Shown here piece by piece: positions 1 to 7,105 of a stretch of DNA of 11,513 nucleotides. The notes beneath the pieces are model-generated. The model ran no database searches, was not told the origin of the DNA, and saw only the letters and a list, made by a program, of their open reading frames with translations. The stretch's first letter is position 1. Each line of letters begins with the position of its first letter. The position numbers and the translations under genes are program-made. Origin of the DNA: Opitutia bacterium (GTDB lineage: Bacteria; Verrucomicrobiota; Verrucomicrobiia; Opitutales; Seribacteraceae); the NCBI GenBank assembly GCA_002692605.1, contig NZLE01000002.1, positions 9,946 through 21,458 on the forward strand, written 5' to 3'.

Positions 1-1
1 G

Positions 2-652
2 CTTCTTGGAGAAAATGGGGTTCGAGATGCGCTCGGAGAAGGAGGGATTGTGGTGGATATGACAACCTCAAGTCCGGATCTTGCCCTTCGCATTGCCAGG
101 GAAATGGAAAGGAAGAAATGTTTTGCATTGGATGCTCCAGTGAGTGGAGGGGACGTCGGGGCCAAGAATGCGAGTTTGGCGATCATGTGCGGAGGAGCAA
201 GTGAGGTTTTTGAGCAAGCCTTGCCCATTTTGGAAGTGTTGGGCGAGCGGATTCGCTGGTTTGGAGAAGCGGGATCCGGTCAAAGGGTTAAGATGGCCAA
301 TCAAATCCTCATTGCCTCGACCATGATCGGGACGGTCGAATCTCTTCTTTATGCCCAACGATCGAATTTGGATCTTAGCCAAGTCATCGATTTGATCGGG
401 CGGGGAGCCGCGGGTTGCTGGTCCTTGAACCAACTCGGTCCGCGTATGGTTCGGGGAGATTGGGCTCCGGGTTTTTACATCAAGCACTTCATTAAGGACA
501 TGGGAATCGCCATGGAAGATTCGAAACGCATGGGACTTGACTTGAAAGGCTTGGAATTGGCCATGAGTTTCTACGAGATGGCCAGAGAGGAAAATTATGA
601 GGAGGACGGGACTCAAGCTCTTTTCAAGGTCTTGTCGAAAATGAATCCGTAG
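2..652 (+). CDS. Beta-hydroxyacid dehydrogenase (3-hydroxyisobutyrate dehydrogenase family), 5' truncated
   Basis: The reading frame is open from base 2, so the gene enters from the left. 216 residues are visible before the TAG stop. The family uses NAD(P) to oxidise or reduce beta-hydroxyacids such as 3-hydroxyisobutyrate, tartronate semialdehyde or related short acids in the cytoplasm. The N-terminal Rossmann GxGxxG segment, roughly 70-80 residues, lies outside the window. Visible family marks are VDMTTSSP (53-76), matching the D-x-[ST]-T substrate loop, then DAPVSGG (131-151) with the following GA and CGG, and GSGQRVKMANQ, whose lysine (codon 290-292) aligns with the catalytic lysine. The helical C-terminal domain follows and looks complete. 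The substrate cannot be told from these motifs. The next gene starts 68 bases downstream on the same strand, so co-transcription is possible but not shown. Confidence 0.88.
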   Translation, partial: LLGENGVRDALGEGGIVVDMTTSSPDLALRIAREMERKKCFALDAPVSGGDVGAKNASLAIMCGGASEVFEQALPILEVLGERIRWFGEAGSGQRVKMANQILIASTMIGTVESLLYAQRSNLDLSQVIDLIGRGAAGCWSLNQLGPRMVRGDWAPGFYIKHFIKDMGIAMEDSKRMGLDLKGLELAMSFYEMAREENYEEDGTQALFKVLSKMNP

Positions 653-720
653 GTTTTCGCGAGAAAAGAATGTTTTCAAAAGAGAAGCATCTGATAAGGT
701 GGATATCTGAACATTAAATT

Positions 721-1653
721 ATGGCTACTTTAGTAACAGGAGGCGCAGGATTTCTTGGAAGTCATTTGTGCGAGCGTTTGCTTGCGCAAGGTGAAGAAGT
801 CCTGTGCATGGACAACTTTTTCACAGGACGAAGAAAAAACGTCGCTCATCTGCTGGATAACCCAAATTTCGAATTGATGAGGCATGACGTGGTCGATCCG
901 TTCAAAGTCGAGGTCGAGCGCATCTACAACTTGGCCTGTCCCGCTTCTCCCGTGCATTATCAATTCAATCCCATCAAGACAGTCAAGACTTCGGTCATGG
1001 GAGCGATTAACTGCTTGGGACTGGCCAAGCGGGTCGGGGCCCGAATTTTGCAAGCCTCCACGTCCGAAGTGTACGGAGATCCCGAAGTGCACCCCCAGCC
1101 CGAAAGTTATCGGGGAAACGTAAATCCCATCGGATTACGCGCCTGCTATGACGAAGGCAAGCGTTGCGCGGAAACGCTCTTTTTCGATTATCACCGGGAG
1201 AATGCGGTGGATATGCGTGTGGTTAGGATCTTCAACACCTACGGTCCCCGCATGCTGCCAAACGATGGCAGAGTGGTTTCGAACTTCATCGTACAGGCTC
1301 TGCAGGGTGAGGATTTGACGATCTATGGTGATGGTTCTCAAACCCGTTCCTTTTGTTTTGTCGATGATTTGATCGAGGCAATGATGAGGACGATGGAACA
1401 GGATCAAACCGTTGGCCCCGTAAATATAGGTAATCCGGTTGAATTCACCATCCGGGAACTTGCGGAACAGGTCTTGGGCAAGATTGAAGGTTCCTCAACC
1501 ATCGTAGAGCAGGACTTGCCCTCCGATGATCCGATGCAGCGTAAACCTGATATTTCCCTGGCCCGGAAAGTCTTGGGATGGAGTCCTAAGATAGAGTTGA
1601 GCGAAGGATTGGATCGAACGATTCCCCATTTTCGCCAATGCCTCGGTTTGTGA
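721..1653 (+). CDS. UDP-glucuronate decarboxylase-like NAD-dependent epimerase/dehydratase
   Basis: 310 residues form an extended short-chain dehydrogenase. This family converts UDP-glucuronate to UDP-xylose with bound NAD+ in the cytoplasm, feeding cell-surface polysaccharide synthesis. The NAD-binding motif TGGAGFLG is at residues 6-13, with an acidic residue (MDN, 30-32) ending the second strand. LACPASPVHY (71-80) is typical of UDP-xylose synthases and close relatives. TSEVYGDP follows near 114-121, and the catalytic pair is Y143 and K147 in ACYDEGKR. The usual GPRACYDEGKR reads GLRACYDEGKR here, a P-to-L change just before the active site. Length matches bacterial enzymes, which lack the N-terminal membrane anchor of many eukaryotic forms. 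The ATG fits the start of the Rossmann strand. No Shine-Dalgarno sits at the usual distance; AAGGTGGA at 696-703 is too far upstream. secA starts 16 bases after the stop, so the two are probably co-transcribed. A related dTDP-glucose dehydratase activity cannot be fully excluded. Confidence 0.88.
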   Translation: MATLVTGGAGFLGSHLCERLLAQGEEVLCMDNFFTGRRKNVAHLLDNPNFELMRHDVVDPFKVEVERIYNLACPASPVHYQFNPIKTVKTSVMGAINCLGLAKRVGARILQASTSEVYGDPEVHPQPESYRGNVNPIGLRACYDEGKRCAETLFFDYHRENAVDMRVVRIFNTYGPRMLPNDGRVVSNFIVQALQGEDLTIYGDGSQTRSFCFVDDLIEAMMRTMEQDQTVGPVNIGNPVEFTIRELAEQVLGKIEGSSTIVEQDLPSDDPMQRKPDISLARKVLGWSPKIELSEGLDRTIPHFRQCLGL

Positions 1654-1669
1654 TTTTAAGTTCAGCAAC

Positions 1670-4600
1670 ATGAATCCACTTGCTCCAGTCCAGTCACTGC
1701 TGCAGGCCTTCAAAGGCAGACAGCACCGAAAGTACATCAAGAAATGCGCTCCCGTGGTAAGCCGGATCAACGAACTGGAAAAGCAGTATCAAAGTCTTTC
1801 CGACGAAGAGCTTCAAGGCAAGACCGAGGAGTTCATGGAACGCTGCAAGAATGGCGAATCATTGGAGGATTTGTTGCCTGAGGCCTTTGCGGTGGTCAAG
1901 AACGGCGCCCGAAGATTATGCGGAAAAACCATTTCCGTATGCGATCATCCGATTGAATGGGAAATGGTGCATTATGACGTTCAATTGATCGGCGGTATGG
2001 CTTTGCACGATCGTCACATTGCTGAAATGGCAACCGGAGAGGGAAAAACCTTGGTCTCGACCTGCCCCCTTTATCTCAATGCCTTGAGTGGAAAGAATTG
2101 CCAACTGGTTACGGTCAACGATTACCTTGCCCGCCGCGATTCCCATTGGATGGGAGCTCTCTTCGAATTCCTTGGACTTACCGTTGGATGCATTCAGAAC
2201 AATATGCCTGCGGTCGAGCGTCGGGAAATGTACAAGCGAAACATTACCTATGGAACGGCTTCCGAATTTGGTTTCGATTATCTCCGTGACAATGGTATGG
2301 CCACCTGCATTGAAGATCAGGTGCAGCAAGATTACTATTTCTGTATTATTGACGAAGCTGATTCGATCCTCATCGACGAAGCCCGGACACCGCTTATCAT
2401 TTCCGGTCCGATGAGAGAGGACCATCCTCTGCCGTTTTCCGAAATGAAGCCTCTGGTGATGAAGCTTTTCGATACCCAGTTGCGACAATGCAACAAGTTG
2501 GCTGAAGAAGCAAAGAATTCGTTCGCCAAGGACGAACTGGAGGAGGAAGCGGCGGACGAGGCAACCGCGAAACTCTATCAAGTAAAGAGAGGCATGCCGA
2601 CTCACCGCCAGTTCATGAGAATGATGGAGGATGCTGCGATCCGGAAGCGTTTTGAAAAATTCGATCTGGAAATGAACTCCGATTACAATAAGGAACGGGC
2701 TCATTCCCTCAAGGAGGCATTGCATTACGTGATCGATGAGAAGAATCAACAGGCGGACTTGACCGAGAAGGGTCGCGAACTGATCAGTCCGGGCGATCCT
2801 CAAGGGTTTGTGATTCCGGATCTTGCTACGCTTTATGTTGAGATTGATCGTCGAGCGGATCGTTCGGATGAGGAAAAGAGGAGTGACCGCGAGGAGGCGG
2901 AGCGTGATTTTCAAGTTCGAAGCGAGCGGATTCATACGGTTTCTCAACTGCTTCGCGCATACGGCCTTTACGAAAAGGACAAGCAATACGTCGTGCAAGG
3001 GGGCAAGGTTATGATCGTCGATGAGAACACCGGTCGCTTGATGCCGGGTCGACGGTGGAGCAATGGATTGCACCAGGCGGTCGAAGCCAAGGAAGGCGTG
3101 GCGATAGAGAAAGAGACCAAGACCTATGCCACCATCACCATTCAGAATTACTTCAGGATGTACGACAAGTTGGCGGGAATGACTGGAACCGCTGAAACCG
3201 AGGCCGGTGAATTCCACGATATCTATCGGTTGGGAGTGATGGTCATTCCGACTCACCGGGATTGCATACGCAAGGATCTCAATGATCTTATGTTCAAAGG
3301 TCGTCGGCAAAAATTCAACCAGGTCTTGGAGGACTTGACCGAAGCGAACCAAAAGGGTCAACCGGTGCTGGTGGGTACTGCATCGGTCGAATCATCGGAG
3401 GTTTTCAGTCGTATGCTCAAACGAGCCAACATCCGCCACACCGTTCTGAATGCGAAGTTTCACGAACGAGAGGCGGAAATCGTCGCCCAAGCGGGTCAAC
3501 GGGGTGCGGTGACCATTGCGACCAATATGGCGGGTCGGGGGACGGACATCAAGTTGGGAGAGGGAGTCAAGGAACTGGGAGGACTTTTGGTTTTGGGTAC
3601 GGAAAGGCATGAGTCTAGGAGAATCGATCGACAGTTGCGTGGACGATGCGCTCGTCAGGGCGACCCCGGGGCATCCCGGTTCTACGTTTCGCTTGAGGAT
3701 GACTTGATGCGCCTGTTCGCCAACCAAGGGGCTCTTTCGAAAATGCTCGAGAAGTCCTTTGGCGATGATGAGGTTTTGGAGCATGGAACTCTTGATTGGT
3801 CGATTCAAAATGCCCAAAAGAAGGTGGAGCAACAAAACTATTCGATTCGCAAACGATTGCTCCAATACGATGACGTACTCAATCGTCAGAGAGAAATCGT
3901 CTATTCCATTCGCAATGACGTACTTTTGGAGGAAGACCCCGGCAAGATTCTTCTCGAGCTCGTCGAAGAGGAAATTGACGAAAGGCTCGCCGGTATTTCG
4001 CCCTCCGAGTTCAAGGCTTCGAAAATCGAGGAGATGCCTGATTTGGAATCACTTGTTTCCTCTTGGGTGAACGTCACCTTTCCTTTGTCGGTGCGACTCG
4101 ATGATCTTTTGGGCAAGGATGAGGCGGAGGTTAAGGACATCCTTTTGGATAAGATCACAACGGCCTATGACGCGAAGCGAAAATTGGAGAACCCAGAGCA
4201 GTTGCAAAGTTTGGAAAGGTACGTCGTAGTCCATGCGGCTGATCTTCACTGGCAGGATCATTTGACTGAGATGGAAGAGTTGAGGCGCAGCGTGGGCTTG
4301 CGAGGGTACGGACAAAAAGACCCGTTAAGTGAGTACAAGAACGAGGCTTTCCGCGCATTTGAGGAGATGATGGGTACGATGCGGTCGGAGGTTTGTTCGG
4401 GCATGTTTCGTTCATCAACGAATTTGGCGGCATTCGAGAATATGCTTTCCGCCTTATCGGACGTGGCCAAGACCACTGGGCCGGATGCAACTGGTGGAAA
4501 GGGCTTCGATCGGTTTACCGCTCCCTCTTCTCCCGCTCCCTCTCTCGAAGCCAGCGAATCGCCTGAGATTCCCAAGGTTGCCGTACCGGTTGTTCGAGAC

Positions 4601-4687
4601 CAACCCAAAGTCGGACGGAATGACCCTTGCCCTTGCGGAAGCGGAAAAAAATACAAGAAATGCTGTGGTTCGGGCGTACCCGCCTAA
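1670..4687 (+). CDS. secA: Preprotein translocase subunit SecA
   Basis: The 1005-residue ATPase drives unfolded preproteins through SecYEG at the inner membrane. Walker A is MATGEGKTL (120-128, K126). The DEAD-type Walker B is IIDEADSILIDEARTP (226-241). The preprotein cross-linking region follows, carrying an extra segment at about 257-348. GRRWSNGLHQAVEAKEG (460-476) and KLAGMTGTAETEA (500-512) are classic SecA blocks. The second helicase domain has GTASVESSEVF (569-579), ATNMAGRGTDIKLG (617-630) and motif VI LRGRCARQGD (656-665). The scaffold and wing domains precede a Pro/Ser-rich linker (about 936-975). The zinc motif is C987, C989, C998 and C999 within DPCPCGSGKKYKKCC. E. coli SecA is about 900 residues, so the insertion explains most of the excess. 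No Shine-Dalgarno precedes the ATG. The stop overlaps that of rsmA on the other strand. The identification is secure. Confidence 0.99.
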   Translation: MNPLAPVQSLLQAFKGRQHRKYIKKCAPVVSRINELEKQYQSLSDEELQGKTEEFMERCKNGESLEDLLPEAFAVVKNGARRLCGKTISVCDHPIEWEMVHYDVQLIGGMALHDRHIAEMATGEGKTLVSTCPLYLNALSGKNCQLVTVNDYLARRDSHWMGALFEFLGLTVGCIQNNMPAVERREMYKRNITYGTASEFGFDYLRDNGMATCIEDQVQQDYYFCIIDEADSILIDEARTPLIISGPMREDHPLPFSEMKPLVMKLFDTQLRQCNKLAEEAKNSFAKDELEEEAADEATAKLYQVKRGMPTHRQFMRMMEDAAIRKRFEKFDLEMNSDYNKERAHSLKEALHYVIDEKNQQADLTEKGRELISPGDPQGFVIPDLATLYVEIDRRADRSDEEKRSDREEAERDFQVRSERIHTVSQLLRAYGLYEKDKQYVVQGGKVMIVDENTGRLMPGRRWSNGLHQAVEAKEGVAIEKETKTYATITIQNYFRMYDKLAGMTGTAETEAGEFHDIYRLGVMVIPTHRDCIRKDLNDLMFKGRRQKFNQVLEDLTEANQKGQPVLVGTASVESSEVFSRMLKRANIRHTVLNAKFHEREAEIVAQAGQRGAVTIATNMAGRGTDIKLGEGVKELGGLLVLGTERHESRRIDRQLRGRCARQGDPGASRFYVSLEDDLMRLFANQGALSKMLEKSFGDDEVLEHGTLDWSIQNAQKKVEQQNYSIRKRLLQYDDVLNRQREIVYSIRNDVLLEEDPGKILLELVEEEIDERLAGISPSEFKASKIEEMPDLESLVSSWVNVTFPLSVRLDDLLGKDEAEVKDILLDKITTAYDAKRKLENPEQLQSLERYVVVHAADLHWQDHLTEMEELRRSVGLRGYGQKDPLSEYKNEAFRAFEEMMGTMRSEVCSGMFRSSTNLAAFENMLSALSDVAKTTGPDATGGKGFDRFTAPSSPAPSLEASESPEIPKVAVPVVRDQPKVGRNDPCPCGSGKKYKKCCGSGVPA
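2438..2713 (+). other. Charged insertion in the SecA preprotein cross-linking domain
   Basis: Residues about 257-348 of SecA separate the conserved DEARTPLIISGP block from the conserved stretch that resumes with YVIDEKNQQADLTEKG. The two blocks lie much closer together in E. coli SecA. The inserted part is rich in Lys, Glu, Asp and Arg (for example KDELEEEAADEATAK) and is predicted by eye to be helical. Longer SecA proteins with material here are known in Bacteroidota and relatives. The exact boundaries are approximate because no alignment was run. Confidence 0.7.
4610..4666 (+). other. SecA C-terminal zinc-binding (SEC-C) motif
   Basis: Residues 981-999 encode VGRNDPCPCGSGKKYKKCC. The C-x-C-x8-C-C arrangement (C987, C989, C998, C999) binds one zinc ion in known SecA proteins and contacts SecB or the ribosome. 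No secB gene lies in the window. All four ligands are present, so the tail is expected to be functional. Confidence 0.93.
4684..4687. other. Overlapping tail-to-tail stop codons of secA and rsmA
   Basis: The four bases CTAA contain the secA stop TAA (plus strand, 4685-4687) and the rsmA stop TAG (minus strand, 4686-4684). There is no intergenic space for a terminator. Only a four-pair hairpin, CGGG-CGTA-CCCG (4671-4682), lies nearby and it has no T tract. Each transcript must therefore end inside, or read into, the opposite gene. Confidence 0.95.
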
Positions 4688-5523
4688 GTGTTCAAGGATT
4701 GTGCCAATTTCCGCCAAGCTTGAGGAGGAATTTGCTCGGCTCTTAAGTTGGCCGGTAACTGATTTTGATTAAGCCAGTCCATTAGTTTTGATTGGTATTG
4801 CGGTTTCTCTCTTCTCGCAAGGGAGCCCATTTGCTTCCTCCTTTGGGTGAAAATCCTACGAATGAGATGTCGCGACTCATCGGAAAAGAGATAGGGGCTC
4901 TTCAAGCGGTCCATGCGAATGAGAACGGAATCAACCTTCGGAACTGGATGAAAGCATTGTCTGGAAACGGAATGACTTATCTCTAAGGTATAGGAAGCGT
5001 GCAAAAAGACACTGAGAGCGTTGAAGCTCTTTCCATTGGGTTTGGCCCACATTCGTTCAACCGCTTCCTTTTGAAGCATAAGCACCATGCGTCTGGGGAT
5101 TTGTCGAGTGGCCAGCAAGGCTTCCATCCATGCGGAGGAAATGGCGTAGGGCAGATTGGCCACCACCATGTAGTCCGGGCAGTCCAGAGGGATCGAACCC
5201 AGAGGATTTTTTACCGCATCTTTCTCAGTGAGAATGAGTTTACCCTGTGAAATGAAGGAGGCGAACCTTTCCCTTAGGTTCTGACAGAGGTTCCCATCGA
5301 ATTCGACTGCATGTACGGTTTGCGCATATTTCAGAAGTTCTTGCGTGAGGGTGCCCAGACCAGGTCCCACTTCCAAGGTGGCCATGCCTTTGGGCAAGTC
5401 TGCCATGGCAATGGATTTTTCAACTATGTTTCCGTCCGTGAGAAAATTTTGTCCAAGTTTTTTCTTGGGCCGATGGTTAAGTTGGAGAAGGAGTTCTCTG
5501 GTTGCGGATGGAGAAAGTGGCAT
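4684..5523 (-). CDS. rsmA: 16S rRNA dimethyladenosine transferase RsmA (KsgA)
   Basis: 279 residues from the ATG at 5523. RsmA uses S-adenosylmethionine to dimethylate two adjacent adenines in the 3'-terminal helix of 16S rRNA (A1518 and A1519 in E. coli), a late quality step in small-subunit assembly. The N-terminal block KKLGQNFLTD is at 21-30. The cofactor motif LEVGPGLGTLT is at 50-60, with the acidic VEFD at 73-76. Catalytic motif IV NLPY is at 123-126, and FHPVPKVDS at 191-199 ends the methyltransferase fold. A helical C-terminal domain follows. The frame stays open to 5655, but starting there would overlap the trpC end by over 100 bases and add 44 residues unlike the family, so 5523 is preferred. 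It lies 26 bases after trpC on the same strand, which suggests co-transcription. Its TAG stop shares bases with the secA TAA stop. Confidence 0.97.
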   Translation of the reverse strand: MPLSPSATRELLLQLNHRPKKKLGQNFLTDGNIVEKSIAMADLPKGMATLEVGPGLGTLTQELLKYAQTVHAVEFDGNLCQNLRERFASFISQGKLILTEKDAVKNPLGSIPLDCPDYMVVANLPYAISSAWMEALLATRQIPRRMVLMLQKEAVERMWAKPNGKSFNALSVFLHASYTLEISHSVSRQCFHPVPKVDSVLIRMDRLKSPYLFSDESRHLIRRIFTQRRKQMGSLARREKPQYQSKLMDWLNQNQLPANLRAEQIPPQAWRKLAQSLNT

Positions 5524-5549
5524 GTCTTCGTCTGAGCAAGGCGAGCGCT

Positions 5550-6344
5550 TCAGTCCTCTTCCTTCGCATCGGCAATGAAGCTTTCGGGGTCTTCCGACTT
5601 CATCAGGGCCTCGCCGCAGAGAATTGCATCCGCTCCCGCATCTCTGACCCGCCATGCATCTTCCGGTTCGAGAATTCCGCTCTCACTGACTTTGATGATC
5701 CCATCGGGTATCAGAGGGAAAAGGTTCTCCGTGGTCGACAAATCCGTGGTGAACTTACGAAGATCTCGGTTGTTGACGCCGAGAATCTTCGGGTCGAGCT
5801 TGAGGGCTCTTGCCAACTCCTCCTCTTCATGAATTTCATAAAGACAATCCAATCCGGCGGTATCCGCGCAGTTTCTCAGGTTTTTCAAATCCTCGTCGTT
5901 GAGCGCCCGTACGATCAAAAGGATGGCTCGGGCGCCGGCTTCCAATGCCTCCAGAACCTGAATGGGATGAACCATGAAATCCTTTCTGAGGGTTGGGGTG
6001 TTTCTTTGATGTTGGAAAAGAAAGTCATTCACTTCCCATAAATCCTCCAATTTCCCTCCGAAGTATTTTTCATCCGTGAGGATGGATAAGGCATCGGCCC
6101 CAGCGTTGCAGTAGGATCTGGCTTGTTCGGGAGCGGAAATTTCTTCCGCGATGATTCCTGCGGATGGGGATTTTCTCTTGATTTCCGCAATGACCGAGAG
6201 TTGGTCGTTGGATAGGGCTTTCAGAAAGGAACCGCGCGCCTTCATGCGTTCACCCAATTGGGTGAGTTCGCGTTCGCTGACCGGACGAGAGCGGGAAGCA
6301 ACCTCCCGTCGTTTCCAGTTCATGATTTCCGATAATTTGTCCAT
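5550..6344 (-). CDS. trpC: Indole-3-glycerol phosphate synthase
   Basis: 264 residues form a single (beta/alpha)8 barrel that closes the indole ring from 1-(2-carboxyphenylamino)-1-deoxyribulose 5-phosphate, the fourth step of tryptophan synthesis, in the cytoplasm. The signature IAEIKRKSPSAG is at 52-63, giving the expected E54 and K56. The catalytic lysine of the LRKDF block is K121. YEIHEEEEL has the conserved glutamate at E170, GVNNRDL is at 189-195, and VSESGI (E221, S222) binds near the phosphate with GADAILCGEALM (237-248) at the barrel end. Length matches monofunctional TrpC. There is no fused phosphoribosylanthranilate isomerase domain and no other trp gene in the window, so tryptophan genes are probably scattered in this genome. 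The ATG lacks a Shine-Dalgarno, and AATAAT ends 6 bases before it. Confidence 0.97.
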   Translation of the reverse strand: MDKLSEIMNWKRREVASRSRPVSERELTQLGERMKARGSFLKALSNDQLSVIAEIKRKSPSAGIIAEEISAPEQARSYCNAGADALSILTDEKYFGGKLEDLWEVNDFLFQHQRNTPTLRKDFMVHPIQVLEALEAGARAILLIVRALNDEDLKNLRNCADTAGLDCLYEIHEEEELARALKLDPKILGVNNRDLRKFTTDLSTTENLFPLIPDGIIKVSESGILEPEDAWRVRDAGADAILCGEALMKSEDPESFIADAKEED

Positions 6345-6415
6345 AAAGAATTATTTTTAACCCGATTGCAGAGAATGAATTGCCCTTGAGGTTTCTTTAA
6401 ACACAATGCGCGAGA
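6345..6415. promoter_or_regulatory. Divergent spacer between trpC and mazG
   Basis: These 71 bases must hold the leftward promoter for trpC-rsmA and the rightward promoter for mazG and the metallopeptidase gene. The trpC side is AT-rich. On the minus strand, AATAAT (6355-6350) matches five of six bases of the TATAAT -10 consensus, and only 5 bases separate it from the ATG. No good -35 element was found for either direction. No attenuator, leader peptide or T box is visible, and the space is too short for one. Confidence 0.4.
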
Positions 6416-7096
6416 GTGAGCGAAATTCAACGACTAAGAGACATTGTTGCCCAACTCAGAGCACCAGGAGGTTGCCCGTGGGACCAAGAGCAAACCCACC
6501 AATCCTTGGCCCAATGCCTCGTCGAAGAAGCATCCGAGACTCTCGAGGCCATAGATAATCTAGATTACGTCCTCATGGAGGAGGAATTGGGAGACCTTTT
6601 GCTTCAAGTGGTCTTTCATGCGCTTTTGGCCGAAGAATCCTCTAAATTCGATTTGGAGGACGTGGCGCGAGGAGTGAACCAAAAGCTCATTCGCAGGCAT
6701 CCTCACGTATTTGGAGACGAGGATGACCGCATGAAAACGGCCGAGGAGGTCATTGATCGCTGGGAATCGATCAAAGCCCGAGAAAAAAAGGAAAAGGGTT
6801 TGCCCGAAAACTCATCCTCGCTGTTCAAGGATTTGCCTCCGCGTTTACCGGCTTTGCTTTTTGCTCATGACATCTACAAGAGAGTCCGGAAGGCTGGGTT
6901 AGAGCGCAAAGGGCATTGGGATCAGGACGTCGTATTCGAAGGAAAGGGTTGGACCGAAGAGGAAGCTGGAAAACTTCTGTTCGAAATGGTTGGCGCCTGT
7001 CGAGAGTCTGGCATTGATCCGGAATCGGCTCTTCGTCGTTTTTCTTCTCTTCAGGCAAAAAAGTTGGATGCCGAGTCGAAGATTGGCAGGGACTGA
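6416..7096 (+). CDS. mazG: MazG family nucleoside triphosphate pyrophosphohydrolase, C-terminal half degenerate
   Basis: 226 residues from a GTG start. An in-frame TAA at 6398 leaves GTG 6416 as the only reasonable start, and the ATG at 6406 is in another frame. MazG hydrolyses (d)NTPs to monophosphates and pyrophosphate, cleaning the nucleotide pool or lowering alarmone levels. The N-terminal domain is intact: GGCPWDQEQTH (18-28), the metal-binding EEASE (37-41), ELGD (57-60), and RRHPHVFGDED (93-103). The C-terminal copy begins normally with LPALLFAHDIYKRV (144-157), but the segment with the second EExxE helix is missing. The remaining TEEEAGKLLF (180-189) has K where the conserved aspartate belongs. 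E. coli MazG has 263 residues, so about 37 are lost here. No mazEF lies nearby. The next gene starts 9 bases downstream, in the same frame. Confidence 0.93.
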   Translation: MSEIQRLRDIVAQLRAPGGCPWDQEQTHQSLAQCLVEEASETLEAIDNLDYVLMEEELGDLLLQVVFHALLAEESSKFDLEDVARGVNQKLIRRHPHVFGDEDDRMKTAEEVIDRWESIKAREKKEKGLPENSSSLFKDLPPRLPALLFAHDIYKRVRKAGLERKGHWDQDVVFEGKGWTEEEAGKLLFEMVGACRESGIDPESALRRFSSLQAKKLDAESKIGRD

Positions 7097-7105
7097 GATG
7101 CTCAC

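Noticed and set aside
654..667. Hairpin TTTTC-GCGA-GAAAA after the dehydrogenase gene as a terminator
   Set aside because: Five mostly A-T pairs and no following T tract make it too weak. It is more likely chance.
68..679. A 203-residue open frame antisense to the dehydrogenase gene
   Set aside because: The plus strand encodes clear catalytic motifs of the 3-hydroxyisobutyrate dehydrogenase family across the same bases. The antisense product has no recognisable features.
1916..3361. A 481-residue open frame antisense to secA
   Set aside because: It lies wholly inside the securely identified secA and has no recognisable domain or family motif. Its composition looks like a mirror of secA codon use.
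5524..5655. Longer rsmA start at 5655
   Set aside because: It would add 44 residues rich in Arg, Cys and Gly, unlike the RsmA N-terminus, and overlap the trpC coding region by over 100 bases. The ATG at 5523 gives a normal family length.
6406..6408. ATG just upstream of mazG as its start
   Set aside because: It is in a different frame from the MazG coding sequence. The only usable start after the in-frame TAA at 6398 is the GTG at 6416.
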